Assembly: GCF_901709675.1 (NCBI RefSeq) | Contig: NC_051106.1 | Coordinates: 3,916,001-3,980,000, forward strand | Reading direction: 5' to 3' | DNA length: 64,000 bases | Source of the DNA: Syngnathus acus | Lineage: Eukaryota; Chordata; Actinopteri; Syngnathiformes; Syngnathidae | Part shown: positions 1 through 11,215 of the stretch, piece after piece | How positions within the stretch are numbered: position 1 is the stretch's first letter | Layout: each line of letters begins with the position of its first letter | Notes under the pieces: generated by a model | Databases searched by the model: none | What the model saw: only the letters and a program-made list of their open reading frames with translations | What the model was told of the DNA's origin: nothing | Translations under genes and position numbers: made by a program

Positions 1-2039
1 ATAATGACTCGCTAAAGCGGCTGATGATAGTGGATAGTCCTAAATAAATTTAGAGATTATTTCTCTGTAGTAACAATCCACTTGATATCACTGGAAAGCC
101 TCTGTATTTCCCTTTTATACAACTAACACTACATTTGTGGAAGTAAATTATGCCAAATCATCACTGCCTATGCAAAACTGGTTATTCAGCTGCTGCGACT
201 GCCTCATGTTTTGAATTATACAGTACCTCCATCAAATGAAAATCACAACCAGAGTGTGGAGAAGACAGGGTGTGACACATTGATGGCAGAGTGATTAAAG
301 TTGGCGTCTCCTAAAATTAGCCATGCCAACATTGAAGAAAATCTCACTGCAGGGAGATATCAAGATGAGATTGGTCCATCTTCCAAGATCTCAACCCAAT
401 GGGATCATCTTGGGAGTGGTAAAAACAATACAAATGTAACGACTCCAAACAAGGGTCACTAGCAAAAGAATAAGGTCCGGCATGTGTCTAAAATGGCTGC
501 CCACTTGGCCTGCACTGGAGGAGGATGTCCTTCCTCCGCCTACCACGGCACCCGTGGGAGCGGGCTGACCCCACAACTGTGGAGCAGCCCCCCATGGGCC
601 CCTCAGGGAGGGTCACATCAGGGAAGTGTTTATTCAGCAGCTGACCATTGAATCAATAAACATCCTGAAGCTCCACCTCAGCTGGTTTTTTGAAAAAATC
701 TTTCGAGAGCTAATGGTGGCCGTCTTCCTTCACTTTGTCCCTCGATTATTCTCTTTGGAGTCCAAAAAGTGTGTCACTAAAGTGCTAAAATTATCTGACC
801 ATGTAGAAGTCTAAATATCAGACATTTTGAAATGTGTTACCTGTTGGTTCCAGAACGGTTTACTTACCTGAGCAGGGTTTGAGAAAAGTATTTCAGTGTG
901 TTTGCAATGTCAGTTCCAGACGGCACCGGGTATATATTGTGTTGCACACGGTTGTGATACTCTTGCAAGTATCGTATCTTAGAAGCAACTATAGACAAAA
1001 TAAAGAGCAGAGTGACAAGCGGATTAATAATTTGAGACACGCTAAACAAAAAAATATTATTGCTTTAACATGCATTCAGTTAAATGCGTGGTCTCTCGCA
1101 ACCATATAACACAGATGTTCCAGTAACAAAATTAAACATAGACTGTGATTCCAATGCCCTCTGGCCCTTTTCGAATGACCTTTTTGAGCTATTTCTACAA
1201 GCTTAAAAGAAGCCCGAGGGGGGACGCTTATCTAATGCTCATAGAAGTCAACATGTGCTGAAGGAATTTGGTTCAAGTCTCAAGGCAAATTTATCCAACC
1301 ATCCATCCCAGACTTTCCTCAATTTGAACCAACTTTAAGTCATCTTGCAAAAAAAAAAAAAAAGGTAAATTAGAGTCCAATTTTAACCCAAATTGAGTTA
1401 ATTTTACCCCGTTTTTTATCATTGTAGTGTGTGCATTTTTCATTATATTCTAATAAAGACACTGTTTACACTTGTAGCCTGGCCACAACAGCATTGAGAC
1501 ACAATCATTATGTCTGTCATGTTTTAGCCCATTTTACTATACACACACATCATATCATGAATGATCAATCTGTTGAACATTTAAATTCCATCCATCCATC
1601 CTATTTTGAAAAATAAAAAACAAACTGAAACACATGACATTATTGACCACTGGACAGCATCACCACAACTTTTAACCAGATAAAAACGAAATGTTGACTC
1701 ATACAAATGACTAATAGCTGGGTCAACATGCGTGTGTGGAAAGTACTGAGCATTATGGAAGAATACAGGTTGTTTTTCCACCTGTTCACAAACAAGAAGG
1801 AGAAAGCTTCCCACCAGCCTGATCCCAGCATATTAATGAGCACTCTTCATGCCACCATATTGCTTAGGGAAAAAAACAAAAAAAACGAATCGACCTTGAC
1901 AGAAGCGACTCGAATTGACTTGTCCGCATTTGTGTTGAATTTGTTAATTTAGCTGTCATTTAAAATGCTGTGCAAATGATCGATGGACTTGTTTTAAGAT
2001 GCAAAGAAATGCGGAGGAGTGAGGAAGGGGGGGGGGGGG

Positions 2040-2092
2040 ATACACACACTCGTACACATCACACACGCGCACATACACACACATCGAGTCCT
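2040..2092. repeat. Imperfect (CA)n microsatellite
   Basis: Runs of alternating CA with interruptions follow directly after a G-rich tract at about 2,029-2,039. It creates long meaningless open frames on both strands. Confidence 0.8.
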
Positions 2093-2375
2093 CCAGCCTT
2101 CCTCTGCAGTGAGAACGTGTTGCAAGCTGCCTTGGCAACCGAGCTCTCATCATCACCAAGGACAGCTCCCCTCGTCCTCTCTCACACAAAAAATAAAAAA
2201 TATATATACAAATACATATAACATGACAGAAACACATGCATTCTCTACTCACACTGCTCTGCCTTGGTGGACATTGCGGAGACACTTGTGGAGACATAAA
2301 AGTCACGCTGTCAATTAAATTTGGATTTGATTTTTTGCACCCTCTTCAGTGTGTGTCCCTCACTGGTGGAAAAGT

Positions 2376-2426
2376 GAACACTCTCTCTCTCTTTTCTCCT
2401 CTCTCTCTCCCCCTCTCTCGCTCTCG
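2376..2426. repeat. (CT)n-rich tract
   Basis: An almost pure pyrimidine tract of CTCTCT units with a few interruptions. It is intergenic and has no coding signal. Confidence 0.75.
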
Positions 2427-3620
2427 GCTTGATCGTACCACTGCGCGCAATGGATTTGTGCACTATTTCTGTTCCCTCGGTCACTGTGTGCTGCTTTCAG
2501 GCATATTAAAATATCGAGGCTTAATTCAGCAAATTGTTATTGTTTGATAAGAATGAAATTCTTTCCGGTGAAAAGGGAGGAGGGGAGAGAGAGAAAGCTT
2601 GTTGTGCAGATGCTACAAACAAACACACCTTTCCAAATGGACTCATCCTGCGTTGACAAATTGCCATTCAGGAAATTCAACATCGCCTTTACAACGATTT
2701 AAAATGAATATAGGGAAATACTGAAAACTTTTTCGTCTTATTCTTCTCATTTCTTGCATGTTGTTATCTGCATATAGGCAAACGTGCAACAGATGGCTGG
2801 CAACTTGACACATATATACACAAAAGAAAATATTTTGTAATATCATACACCTTTTTCCAATCTTATGTCAACATTTTTAACTATTGGTGCTCCTAAGAAA
2901 TAATTGTACGTATATTAAAGCCGTGATTCAATAAATCATACTAAATGTGAATTTAGGCGCTGCAGAATGAGGCTTAAAGTACAGCATAAACAGACTTGAG
3001 GATTTTGACTGAAGCACTGACTGAGTGCCAAGGATTTTTTGGGAGTATTTCCATCTCATATCCAGCTGATGAGAAGCAACATCCTGTCGCTACATGTGGG
3101 GAGGAAAATATGATATGCTACAGTTATGCAAAAAGATTACACGGTAAATTAATACCCGCTACACTAAGACACTGTAAAATACATGTTTATTATTGTGATT
3201 ATAGTTTGCAGTGGTGTACAACTGCCCTTCGTTATACTCAAAGTTGATTTGACTAGACATGTAGCTAAATGAGTTAACCAAAACATTAATATCTCAGCAT
3301 TATGTGATGAAATTTGACTGCACTGCAAGCAGCAATTGCATTAATAGACATATTGATATCAAGTTGCTCTTGTAATGTTTGGCTCTACCTTCAGATTTTA
3401 TACCCATTCCAGTTTCTTTGGGGATTAACAATGATGTGATTGTAAATTAGAAATACTAATTTCATACAGAAAAATACAAATACTAAACACAAATTTAAAA
3501 ATGTTTTGCCCAAGAATGACTGAAGAAAAACAGACAATCACTCAGCTTTGGGTTTTAACATTACGTATTGTAGCATTTTTTGAGAACAACAATTGAACAA
3601 AAGCTTCAAATGCACATTGT

Positions 3621-3637
3621 TTTATTTAGTTTTTATT
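3621..3637 (-). terminator. Candidate poly(A) signals of the COX8 gene
   Basis: Two TTTATT hexamers (AATAAA on the minus strand) at 3,621-3,626 and 3,632-3,637 lie about 80-95 bp beyond the COX8 stop codon, the right place for a short 3' UTR. Confidence 0.6.
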
Positions 3638-3715
3638 TTATGTTTAAGGATGAAATCATCAAAACTTTATCATCCAAATCCTTCTGGGTCGAACGGCAAG
3701 AAGCTCCACAGTCAA

Positions 3716-4411
3716 TCATGGTGCAGATGATTTCTGCCGGTAGTGTGGGATATGGTGCAAGATCCATCCAGCTGGGGCCAGCAGAGCCGCAGCAAACACA
3801 CAGATGGCCAACACAGATTGCTGTAAAGTCCATTTAAAAAAACATGAATTATATTTCCACTAGGAAAGTAACGTCCATGTTGTGAGTTCAACACCTTCTT
3901 GAAGGATGACGAGTGCACATGGCAATCTCAAGTTATATTTTCTCATTCACTTTTCAGTCTTGATACTTTAGTTCATGCCACATTGCACTTGCTAACATGG
4001 ACCAGGCATCTCTGAGGACAGATCGAGGCTTTTATTGTGGCATCAACAAGCGGCTGCTCAGTTTCACTTCCATCAGGATCTCTTAACTTTCAACTGACTT
4101 ATGGATAAGAAATGAATAAAACATCTTCTTTGCGCTGCCAGTGAGCTAGGAAGCACACTTTGCGTGACTTCCTTGCATTACAAACCATAAAGTGCTCTGT
4201 AACGGACTGACTTTGATTGGATGACGTCTTAATTTATTTATTTTTTTAGTTTAAAAAGTAATATCTAATTAAGCAATAATAGTGTGAGTCCTACCACTGG
4301 CCCGATCTTGTCTTTAGGTGGCTTGTGCTGGATGATTGACCTGTGATCCTGCTGGAAGCCTTTCATCACTTTGGAGCCCCTCTGTGAACATGCCTTAAGA
4401 GCGGAGAACAT
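3716..4411 (-). CDS. cox8: Cytochrome c oxidase subunit 8 (COX8B/C-like), two exons
   Basis: COX8 is a small single-pass subunit of respiratory complex IV in the inner mitochondrial membrane. Exon 1 is 4,411-4,295 (39 codons, donor GTAGGA) and exon 2 is 3,820-3,716 (34 codons plus TGA, acceptor TTTACAG); both join in phase 0 to give 73 aa. Residues 1 to about 25 form a basic presequence starting MFSALKACSQRG. Residues 29-39 read HKPPKDKIGPV, and residues about 40-61 are one hydrophobic helix ending in PAGWIL, followed by the basic tail HHIPHYRQKSS. This is the COX8 plan: cleaved targeting peptide, KPP-type linker, one membrane helix, short polar tail. The total is near the usual 65-75 aa. It lies upstream of BTBD7 and divergent from it, as COX8C lies near BTBD7 on human 14q32. 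Which paralogue (8B or 8C) it is cannot be settled here. Confidence 0.82.
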
Positions 4412-5749
4412 CTTTCTGCTCAGTTCAGCTCACTCTACTCTACTTGGGACAAAGTGTTGCTTTTGACATTTTCCCCCACTTCCCGTGAGATTGCGAGAAG
4501 ACACACTTTGATGCAGTTCACAACCCTCATCCTGGGAGGAGTCAATTCCACAGCCTCGTGTAAATAAATATACTGGCCAATTTCTCATCAGGATGAGATG
4601 GGGACATAAGATAACATGATAGGGGTAAATAAATAAAATAAAATGGTTAAATGTTAAAAACCTCTATGGAACCAGAAAAAAAAAAACATTGATATTGGGA
4701 TAAATTGTTATGGTGAATGTCTATTATGAGAAATAGTTTAGAATAATTTTACAGAGCATCTGCCTGCTGGACTGACTCGTTCTGCAAGAAGCGAAATGCA
4801 GAAGTTTTTGATACATTTTCAGTGTTGTTTTGTTGTTATTCTAAAGCAATAGTATTTTATAAGTATAAAATTCAGGAATTCTTTCAAAATGTAGCAATAA
4901 CGCTTTTGCCTGTATTGTGTGTCCTGCGTCTCCCTCAACTGGACATTAGAAGAACTACAACCAATTGCAATCAAATATATGAACATGCCGTCCTCTAAAA
5001 TACATAATCTTTGTAATGTATTTATAATCCGTATAATTCTTTAACGTCTACACATGTTTTAATGATAGTGTTCGATGATCTCTCAGTGTCGCTCATTTCA
5101 ATCTGATATGAAAACAAATTAAATTTGTATTGTATCTTAACTATATTTTAGGGCCTCCAATGTCAGCTATAAATGGACAATATTATTGTATGCAGTACTG
5201 TCCGGAATAAGTAAAAGTTAATTTCATTACTACAAAAAGAAGTCGCAAGAGGGCGCTCGTTCCTGTCTTTTTGCACAACCTGCAGAACATTGACTGCGTT
5301 CTGGCCTGTCATTAGTCGACGTTGTTGAGTGATGCCAAATAAAGGGAGAAAGAGGATTTTCAAAACAAGAGATTGGTGGACAATATAACAGTAAACTTCC
5401 CTTCACAAATTTTGCTATTATTTCTTGCAATAAGTAATATAAGACAACTAATTGAAACTACTTTGATCACAGGCCCCTATATTTCCCTAATAAAAAAAAG
5501 ATGCATTACTCTCATTTTAATTTGAAAGTCAGAACCGGAATCCGAATGTCATTTTATAGACGATCTTGAAAAAGGGCAGCACTGGGCCATAACAACCACC
5601 CTAAGAAGGCTTTGAGCTACTACGAAGGAAATAAATAACCAAACTGAAAACAAAACGATCCAAGAATATTTTTAAACCACAACTAACATCGGTACTTTAC
5701 CCGAAAGTCCTTGCAAGTGGAACCGGAGTGTTGATTGGAGATCAAATGT
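4412..5749. other. Gap between divergent COX8 and BTBD7
   Basis: This interval lies between the start codon of the minus-strand COX8 gene and the first candidate BTBD7 exon. It must hold the COX8 5' UTR and promoter and probably the BTBD7 promoter. I see no further exon. It contains A-rich and AT-rich stretches and one CTCF-like match. Confidence 0.5.
5245..5258. promoter_or_regulatory. CTCF-like motif between COX8 and BTBD7
   Basis: GCAAGAGGGCGCTC resembles the core of the vertebrate CTCF motif (CC-AG-AGGGGGCGC type). It sits between two divergent genes. This is a sequence match only, and such matches also occur by chance or inside repeats. Confidence 0.25.
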
Positions 5750-5927
5750 GGACGCTGACGTAGAGTCGCGCGTAACGAGCTGAGTTGGAAAAAGAAGGTG
5801 TTGAGCTGCAGTTTTTTTCCCCCCTCTCTCCCTCTGCCAGGGACAACTTGGGTCGGAGTGCTGCATTTTTAGTCAAAGGCAAAGCGAAGATAAAGATATC
5901 AGCCATCTACGACTACCACCCACTCTG
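5750..5927 (+). other. btbd7: Candidate first non-coding exon of BTBD7
   Basis: A CpG-containing stretch with pyrimidine-rich sequence ends at CTCTG followed by GTAACC, a usable splice donor at 5,928. No open frame of interest is present. It lies upstream of the BTBD7 coding exons on the right strand. The 5' boundary is a guess; only the donor is supported by sequence. Confidence 0.3.
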
Positions 5928-8900
5928 GTAACCTTAATAACATGTTATTTGTCTTGTAACGCTTACATGGCACAGCGATCGCGGTATCAAATCGCTGTTT
6001 GTGAGGAGCGAAGTACATAGCTTACCTTTAGCCAAATGCTCGAGATCTGCCACTAATAACACGACTATGCTCCACCGGAATCCCCTCTTTCGTTAGATTA
6101 GATTCCAAACAATACTTCTGAATTCAAGCCAGCTACCGACTTAAGTCGCTTTTATCGTTCAAGCACTTTTAAGCGAAGATTCCGCTGAAGCGCCATAGCA
6201 CCTCCTCCCCTTCCTCGCCCCCATGAAGCGATACTAGCTCAGCGTTGACGTTAAGCTAACAAAGCCAAATCAAACCATTGCATTATGTTTAAAACCCGAC
6301 TAGAAATCATTATAATCTTTTTGTGATCAATTTGTTGATCATTATCGTCGCACATTTGTACTTTGAGAATCCTGCTCTGTGATGCTTTGCTTGCAAAAAC
6401 GGTGTTATGATTTGATTGCTGCAGATAACAGTTTATTGGTTTGTTATAGTAGTACTTCGGTGTGTTTACAATTGCCAGATTACGTAATCTGTCATTACGT
6501 GTCCACGTTTGCCTTTTAAGTAATGTGCCTTTGCATCCAGCTAACGCAGGGATGTCAAACCTGAGGCCCTGGGGCTAGATCTGACCCTCGATGCCATTTT
6601 GGTGGCTGTCAAAGCTTGCCACAAGTTTTCCTTCACTTCAATTCTGCTCTGTCACGTGGAACCAGTATTTTGGGAGCCCAAGTTTGATATATTTTTTCAA
6701 CCAGCATTACAGCCCCACTTCAGGTCTGGCATAATGTTTTTGCATCTTTTTATGAATATACATTTCTTCAAACAGATTTGTGTTTCCATTTTCATTTTGA
6801 GATGTTAGTTGCACTTTCCCAAAAAGAAAAGTCTTTTTTCATTCTGACATATGTTCCTGTTTACACAAGAGATGTTTGTTTTGCTTTTTGTTCCCTTAAC
6901 TGTACCCATTGTGAACCAAACGGTGAACTAAAAACCAAGATACATATTGAAGTGTTATTTTTGGTATAATGTTCCACCCCCTTAGTGATTACACATTTGT
7001 GCTATAACCAGCCCCTGATGGCTACCATAACTACAGTGTGGCTTATGACGAAAACAAATTTGACACCCTTTTTCCAACACCATAGTGAATAATTATTTCC
7101 ATGTTGGTGTGAACATCTGCTAAATGTGTGACTGTTGCTGTCATCTCTGTAAAGTGGCGTGGATCCCAGAGAACTCACACTATATAAATCCTGTGACTCC
7201 TCAACATTTATTATGTACTGAATGAAGGATAAATGTCAATGTTGAAGGTTAGAAAGGTGCTTTTAAATCCCTAGTCAACATGGAAGTTCTCCTCCTGACC
7301 AGGTTAAGCATTTGAGTCAGCGGTTTAGGGCCACATAATGACATGTCATTATTGGAATGACATGCTCACATGTGCACGACTGGCATAAAAGGCTGCGTTT
7401 GCTTGCACGTACCTGCCCTGGAGCTTTTGAACGAGTCAGACTTTGACCCGACTCATCTTTTTTGTTGTGCAGCGAGGACTGAACAAGATGCATTCACTTA
7501 AAAGATGCACGCATAGGTTTTGGCAGCTGGACATTGGCTGGCAGACTTTGTCAGGTCATTAGAGTAAGCCTCGTCTCGTAATTTGCAAAGGTCACCAACA
7601 CTGGGTGGTAGGCCGCATTTTATTTTTACAAGTAACCTTTTCGTTAATTTGTTAATTACTGTTGGTATTTTTTTTCCCCTGATTTTATAATTGGCACACC
7701 TCTAATTTGACATATTAAGACTATGTTAACCAATGCTGTCGCTCCCAGTTAGATTTAGCCACGTGTTTTTTGTTTTGTTTTTTTATTCACTGAACGGCAT
7801 CAATTGGTGCATTTAGTTACAGTGAGGCTCATAGTGACTGTGCACTTGCATTGGCACACATTAAATCGATTCAAATCAGATTTTTGTCCACATTTGGAAG
7901 ACGCAGTGATACACTAATGACAAACACAAAACCAATAGTCGACAGAATGACAGACTATCATGAGTTCCAGCCGACAGTCTGAAAGGAAATCAGCTGACAA
8001 AATCCGAATGCGTAGTGGTGCTTGACCCCAGTGTAATCCACAGACTGCCCACCATGAGTCATCGCTCTGGACACATTGTATTTGCTTCTCTCGCATGCCG
8101 TGTTTATTCTAGCGGCTTCTAATTCCTCCCGTTTCCTGTAGCTCTTATGACGACGGCGTCTGGCATCATTCAGATGACCCCATTTGCCATCTAACTGTCA
8201 AATGCAGCCCTGAGATGCATAATCTGTAGTCTTCATTTAAATGTCTTTGACAATCTTCCGTGTCAAGTGTCACGACATTAGGGATGATCATTCGACCAAA
8301 AACAAAAAAAATCACACGATGAAGTAATATGTTGATTAAATACTGCAACTTATTTACTGGACATATTTGTTAACAAAAGTCTTCTCAGGCATTTCTGACT
8401 ATTCAGCAATCTTTGCCTTGCCTCAGGAAGAAAAATTATTTCTCCTTGACATTTTCAGACCAATTTAGTCAAATTAAATTTCCCGTGGAACATTTGCTCC
8501 TTCTATACTACGTCCATTCCATTTGAGGGCGACTTATTGTTTTTCTTTGGCAGTGGCAGACGTTGGTATAGTGAAGGTCACGGTGACAGAATTATGGTTT
8601 CTGCTTACATTGCTTATTATGATCCTTTTTAGGGTGCCTACGATTGTATCAGATATCCCAGCAGTCTATAATCTCTGTGGAAAAAAATAAGCTTTGTTAG
8701 TCTCAATTTTAATACGCTTGCAGGGTTGTCATGGGTGGGACAATTCAAAGTTCCACCTAAATGTCACAGGAAAAGCAGACCTTTCACAATTGAATAAGAA
8801 TAATACAGATTTGGGTTATTCTTTAATAGGTCTTCCCCCGTGGCAAAAGCTGCCTCGGACTCTGTGCTTACCTGCCCTAATTGTTGGGTCTATAGTGTGT

Positions 8901-9275
8901 GTAGACCGACTCTGTACTGTGGTTTGGCGCTGTGGTCCAGTTACATCAAAAACCGGGTGGTTGCCTTGGAGACTAAACAGAGCTAGGCTTTCCTGTAAAG
9001 ATTCTGTTGTTTAATGAATGTGGTCAACTATTTGTCAACATAGCCTTATTTTTCAGCGTAGCGAGGATGGGTCCATTTTTATGTTATATCATTATCCATA
9101 TATATTTTCAATTTTTTGTCTGCATTTGTTTTCTAATTTTTCTGATTTTTGGCAATTGCAGATAGGTAAGAAGACTTGGAAACATACCCCTTACCCTGGT
9201 AGGGGAAATCCACATAAATGATTAATAAAGTGACTTGACTCCTATTTAAATAATACATCAATCGTGTCCTTGCAG
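5928..9275 (+). other. Probable BTBD7 5' UTR intron
   Basis: No coding exon seen. It includes a degraded region around 6,549-7,071 with weak hAT-like ends and otherwise unremarkable AT-rich sequence. Confidence 0.35.
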
Positions 9276-9352
9276 CGAGCATTTTTATATCGAACCGCTC
9301 AGTCGGAGACCGGCTCATTTTTATTGAAAGCTATTCAGAGGAGTGCAGCGAG
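9276..9352 (+). other. btbd7: Probable non-coding 5' UTR exon of BTBD7
   Basis: These 77 bp are bounded by a good acceptor (GTCCTTGCAG ending at 9,275) and a near-perfect donor (GAG then GTGAGTGC from 9,353). There is no long open frame, as expected for a 5' leader exon. It lies about 1.7 kb upstream of the exon that carries the start codon. RNA evidence would be needed to confirm it. Confidence 0.45.
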
Positions 9353-11055
9353 GTGAGTGCCTTGAAAGGTTGCATATGTCCATGTGTGTAAAGAGATGTG
9401 GACGGGGGGTGGGGAGTGTCTGCTGTCACCTCTCATTAGGGACGTGTAGTCCAGCACTGCCCACCCCCCAACCCTTCTGCTCCTCTATGGCACTGCCCCC
9501 GTCTCGCTCCGACTCGGGGCTCAGCACAGCGACAACACTGTTTCAGTCTTGAACGCAGGGCAAGTGTCTTAATTCTCAGCTTAATAGAACATGTCAGGTG
9601 GGCGCTTTTTGTTTAATGGTGTGAGCCCAGCAGCTCCTGCGAAGAACATTCGCTGTGCTCGACAGTGCTTTAACATTGCTCCTGCAATGCAGTGCAAATT
9701 AAATTTGCTTCACCCGCTGGTGTAAGTTAAAGCTGGCAACGTTGAATATATTTCTGCTTTGTTTTCATCCTCCTTTGAGAATCCCCCATTCCCGTTTGTA
9801 AACAACAATATGTGTATCTCACGGCCTTCCTCTTATCTCCCCCATATTTAAATTCTGTTTCTAATTTTGTCCAAATGAATTCCCTGTGAAGATATTTCAA
9901 GCAGCCTAATGAAATAAAGATCGAGCAATGTTTTTGCAGCAGCCCCTTCCACTTTGACTGTATGTTGAATAGCGTGAAGAAAGAAAAGAAAGCAATGAGC
10001 ACCTTACCCGGGTTGAATGCTCAGGACGTGTTGGGCGGCTCGCTGCTCCACAGGCGCTGGACACGGTGATCAATCGCTATGGCAGGCTGAGATAAAACAC
10101 ATCTATCAATCCAGTTCTCTTTTTTTCTCTCATTGAGGAATAAGTAATTGCTGTGTCGGTTGACAGTAATTCTGTTTGTAATGAAGCACACTGGGGCAAC
10201 GTCGAAGATGATGCAAATGCAGGAGTTGGAAAAATAGAATATAGTAAATGACAATAGTTAGCACTTAGCATAACATGTAGCCGTTGATGTGATGATCGAT
10301 GAGGAAAAAAAAGGTTATTTGCCATCCAGATAATAATAACCTGCTTGTATTTGTTTACCTTAGGATTACTTAAAATAATTTTCCAAGACCTTTCCTCCCT
10401 TTCCTCATAAAATATCTTAAGGGTTGATATTTTGCAGCATACAACCTAATATTAATTGTAAAATGTCCAATAGCACTTTTTCTGCAAAGCCTTAATAGAC
10501 ATAAACCACAATAGTTACTCCTATTAGTTCATACTTGAATGTCTACAGTTGAGAAATATGCTAATGTGCTTTGAGGGAAATGTTTGTTTTGAGGTAATCC
10601 TGTTTTTTTTTACCGCTCCACAAACTAAAAGAGACCACAAATGCAGAACTAAATTGTGGTACTTGCTTATTGCATCACTGGTAAGCTGCAAATGTTTCCT
10701 TTTTTTTTTTTTTTAAACCGCTTTTGTGTTATTTTTATGCTTCAAACCGAAAAACCCACCAAACGTCTGCGTTTCATTTGTTGTTGACTCTCATTGCAAC
10801 ACTTACATTAAGCCCAGTCACGCCTTTTTAAAAAGCTTTTAATCGCTATTTTTAGTGTTTTAACAGATCACTGCGGCTGAAAAGGTGCCAAAGATAATAT
10901 TAACTGCTCCTTTGATCAAGCGCCGAAACATTGATCTTTTCAAAATGTCAGCTCATTTTTGGGCTATCACTGCATGGGTATTTACACGTATTTCCAACTC
11001 AGTCTTCTTTGATACAAGCCCCTCCCTTACTTCTACCTCCTCCTCTTTCTTCCAG
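9353..11055 (+). other. Probable BTBD7 5' UTR intron
   Basis: It lies between the candidate leader exon and the acceptor CTTTCTTCCAG that ends at 11,055. No exon, RNA gene or intact mobile element is recognised; T-rich runs occur near 10,600 and 10,700. Confidence 0.4.
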
Positions 11056-11067
11056 ACGTTTTTCGAC

Positions 11068-11130
11068 ATGGCAGACGGGCCCAGGGGCTCTGAGAACTCT
11101 TCAGAGGATCCGTGGCGAACACACGACTGA
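11068..11130 (+). other. Upstream ORF 1 in the BTBD7 leader (20 aa)
   Basis: ATG at 11,068 opens a 20-codon frame that closes with TGA at 11,128-11,130, in the same exon as and ahead of the BTBD7 start codon. The peptide is polar and resembles no domain. Upstream ORFs of this kind usually lower translation of the main frame. Confidence 0.5.
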
Positions 11131-11164
11131 GGACTGAAGGGAGCGCCGCCGTCGCCTGAGCAGA

Positions 11165-11203
11165 ATGACTCAGCAAGAGGGGGGACCCCCACGTAGCAAG
11201 TGA
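11165..11203 (+). other. Upstream ORF 2 in the BTBD7 leader (12 aa)
   Basis: A second short frame starts with ATG at 11,165 and ends with TGA at 11,201-11,203, only 12 bp before the BTBD7 ATG at 11,216. Its position makes reinitiation or leaky scanning necessary for a ribosome to reach BTBD7. Confidence 0.5.
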
Positions 11204-11215
11204 AGAGACGTGAGG

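Larger units (their letters stand above)
1..3600. other. Intergenic DNA, no gene recognised
   Basis: I read both strands and found no exon with flanking splice sites, conserved protein motif or RNA gene. The stretch is AT-rich with simple-sequence tracts. In human, the far side of COX8C is occupied by UNC79 and PRIMA1, but I see no piece of either here. Bases about 300-620 are more GC-rich and look repeat-like, but I cannot assign a family. Confidence 0.6.

Noticed and set aside
1956-2306. Long open frames on both strands around 2,000-2,300
   Set aside because: They arise from CA and G-rich simple repeats and have no splice sites or protein similarity.
6549-7071. Possible hAT-type element with ends like CAGGGATGTCAAAC and TTTGACACCC
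   Set aside because: The ends are only loosely similar and the flanking 8 bp do not match, so I could not support a complete element.
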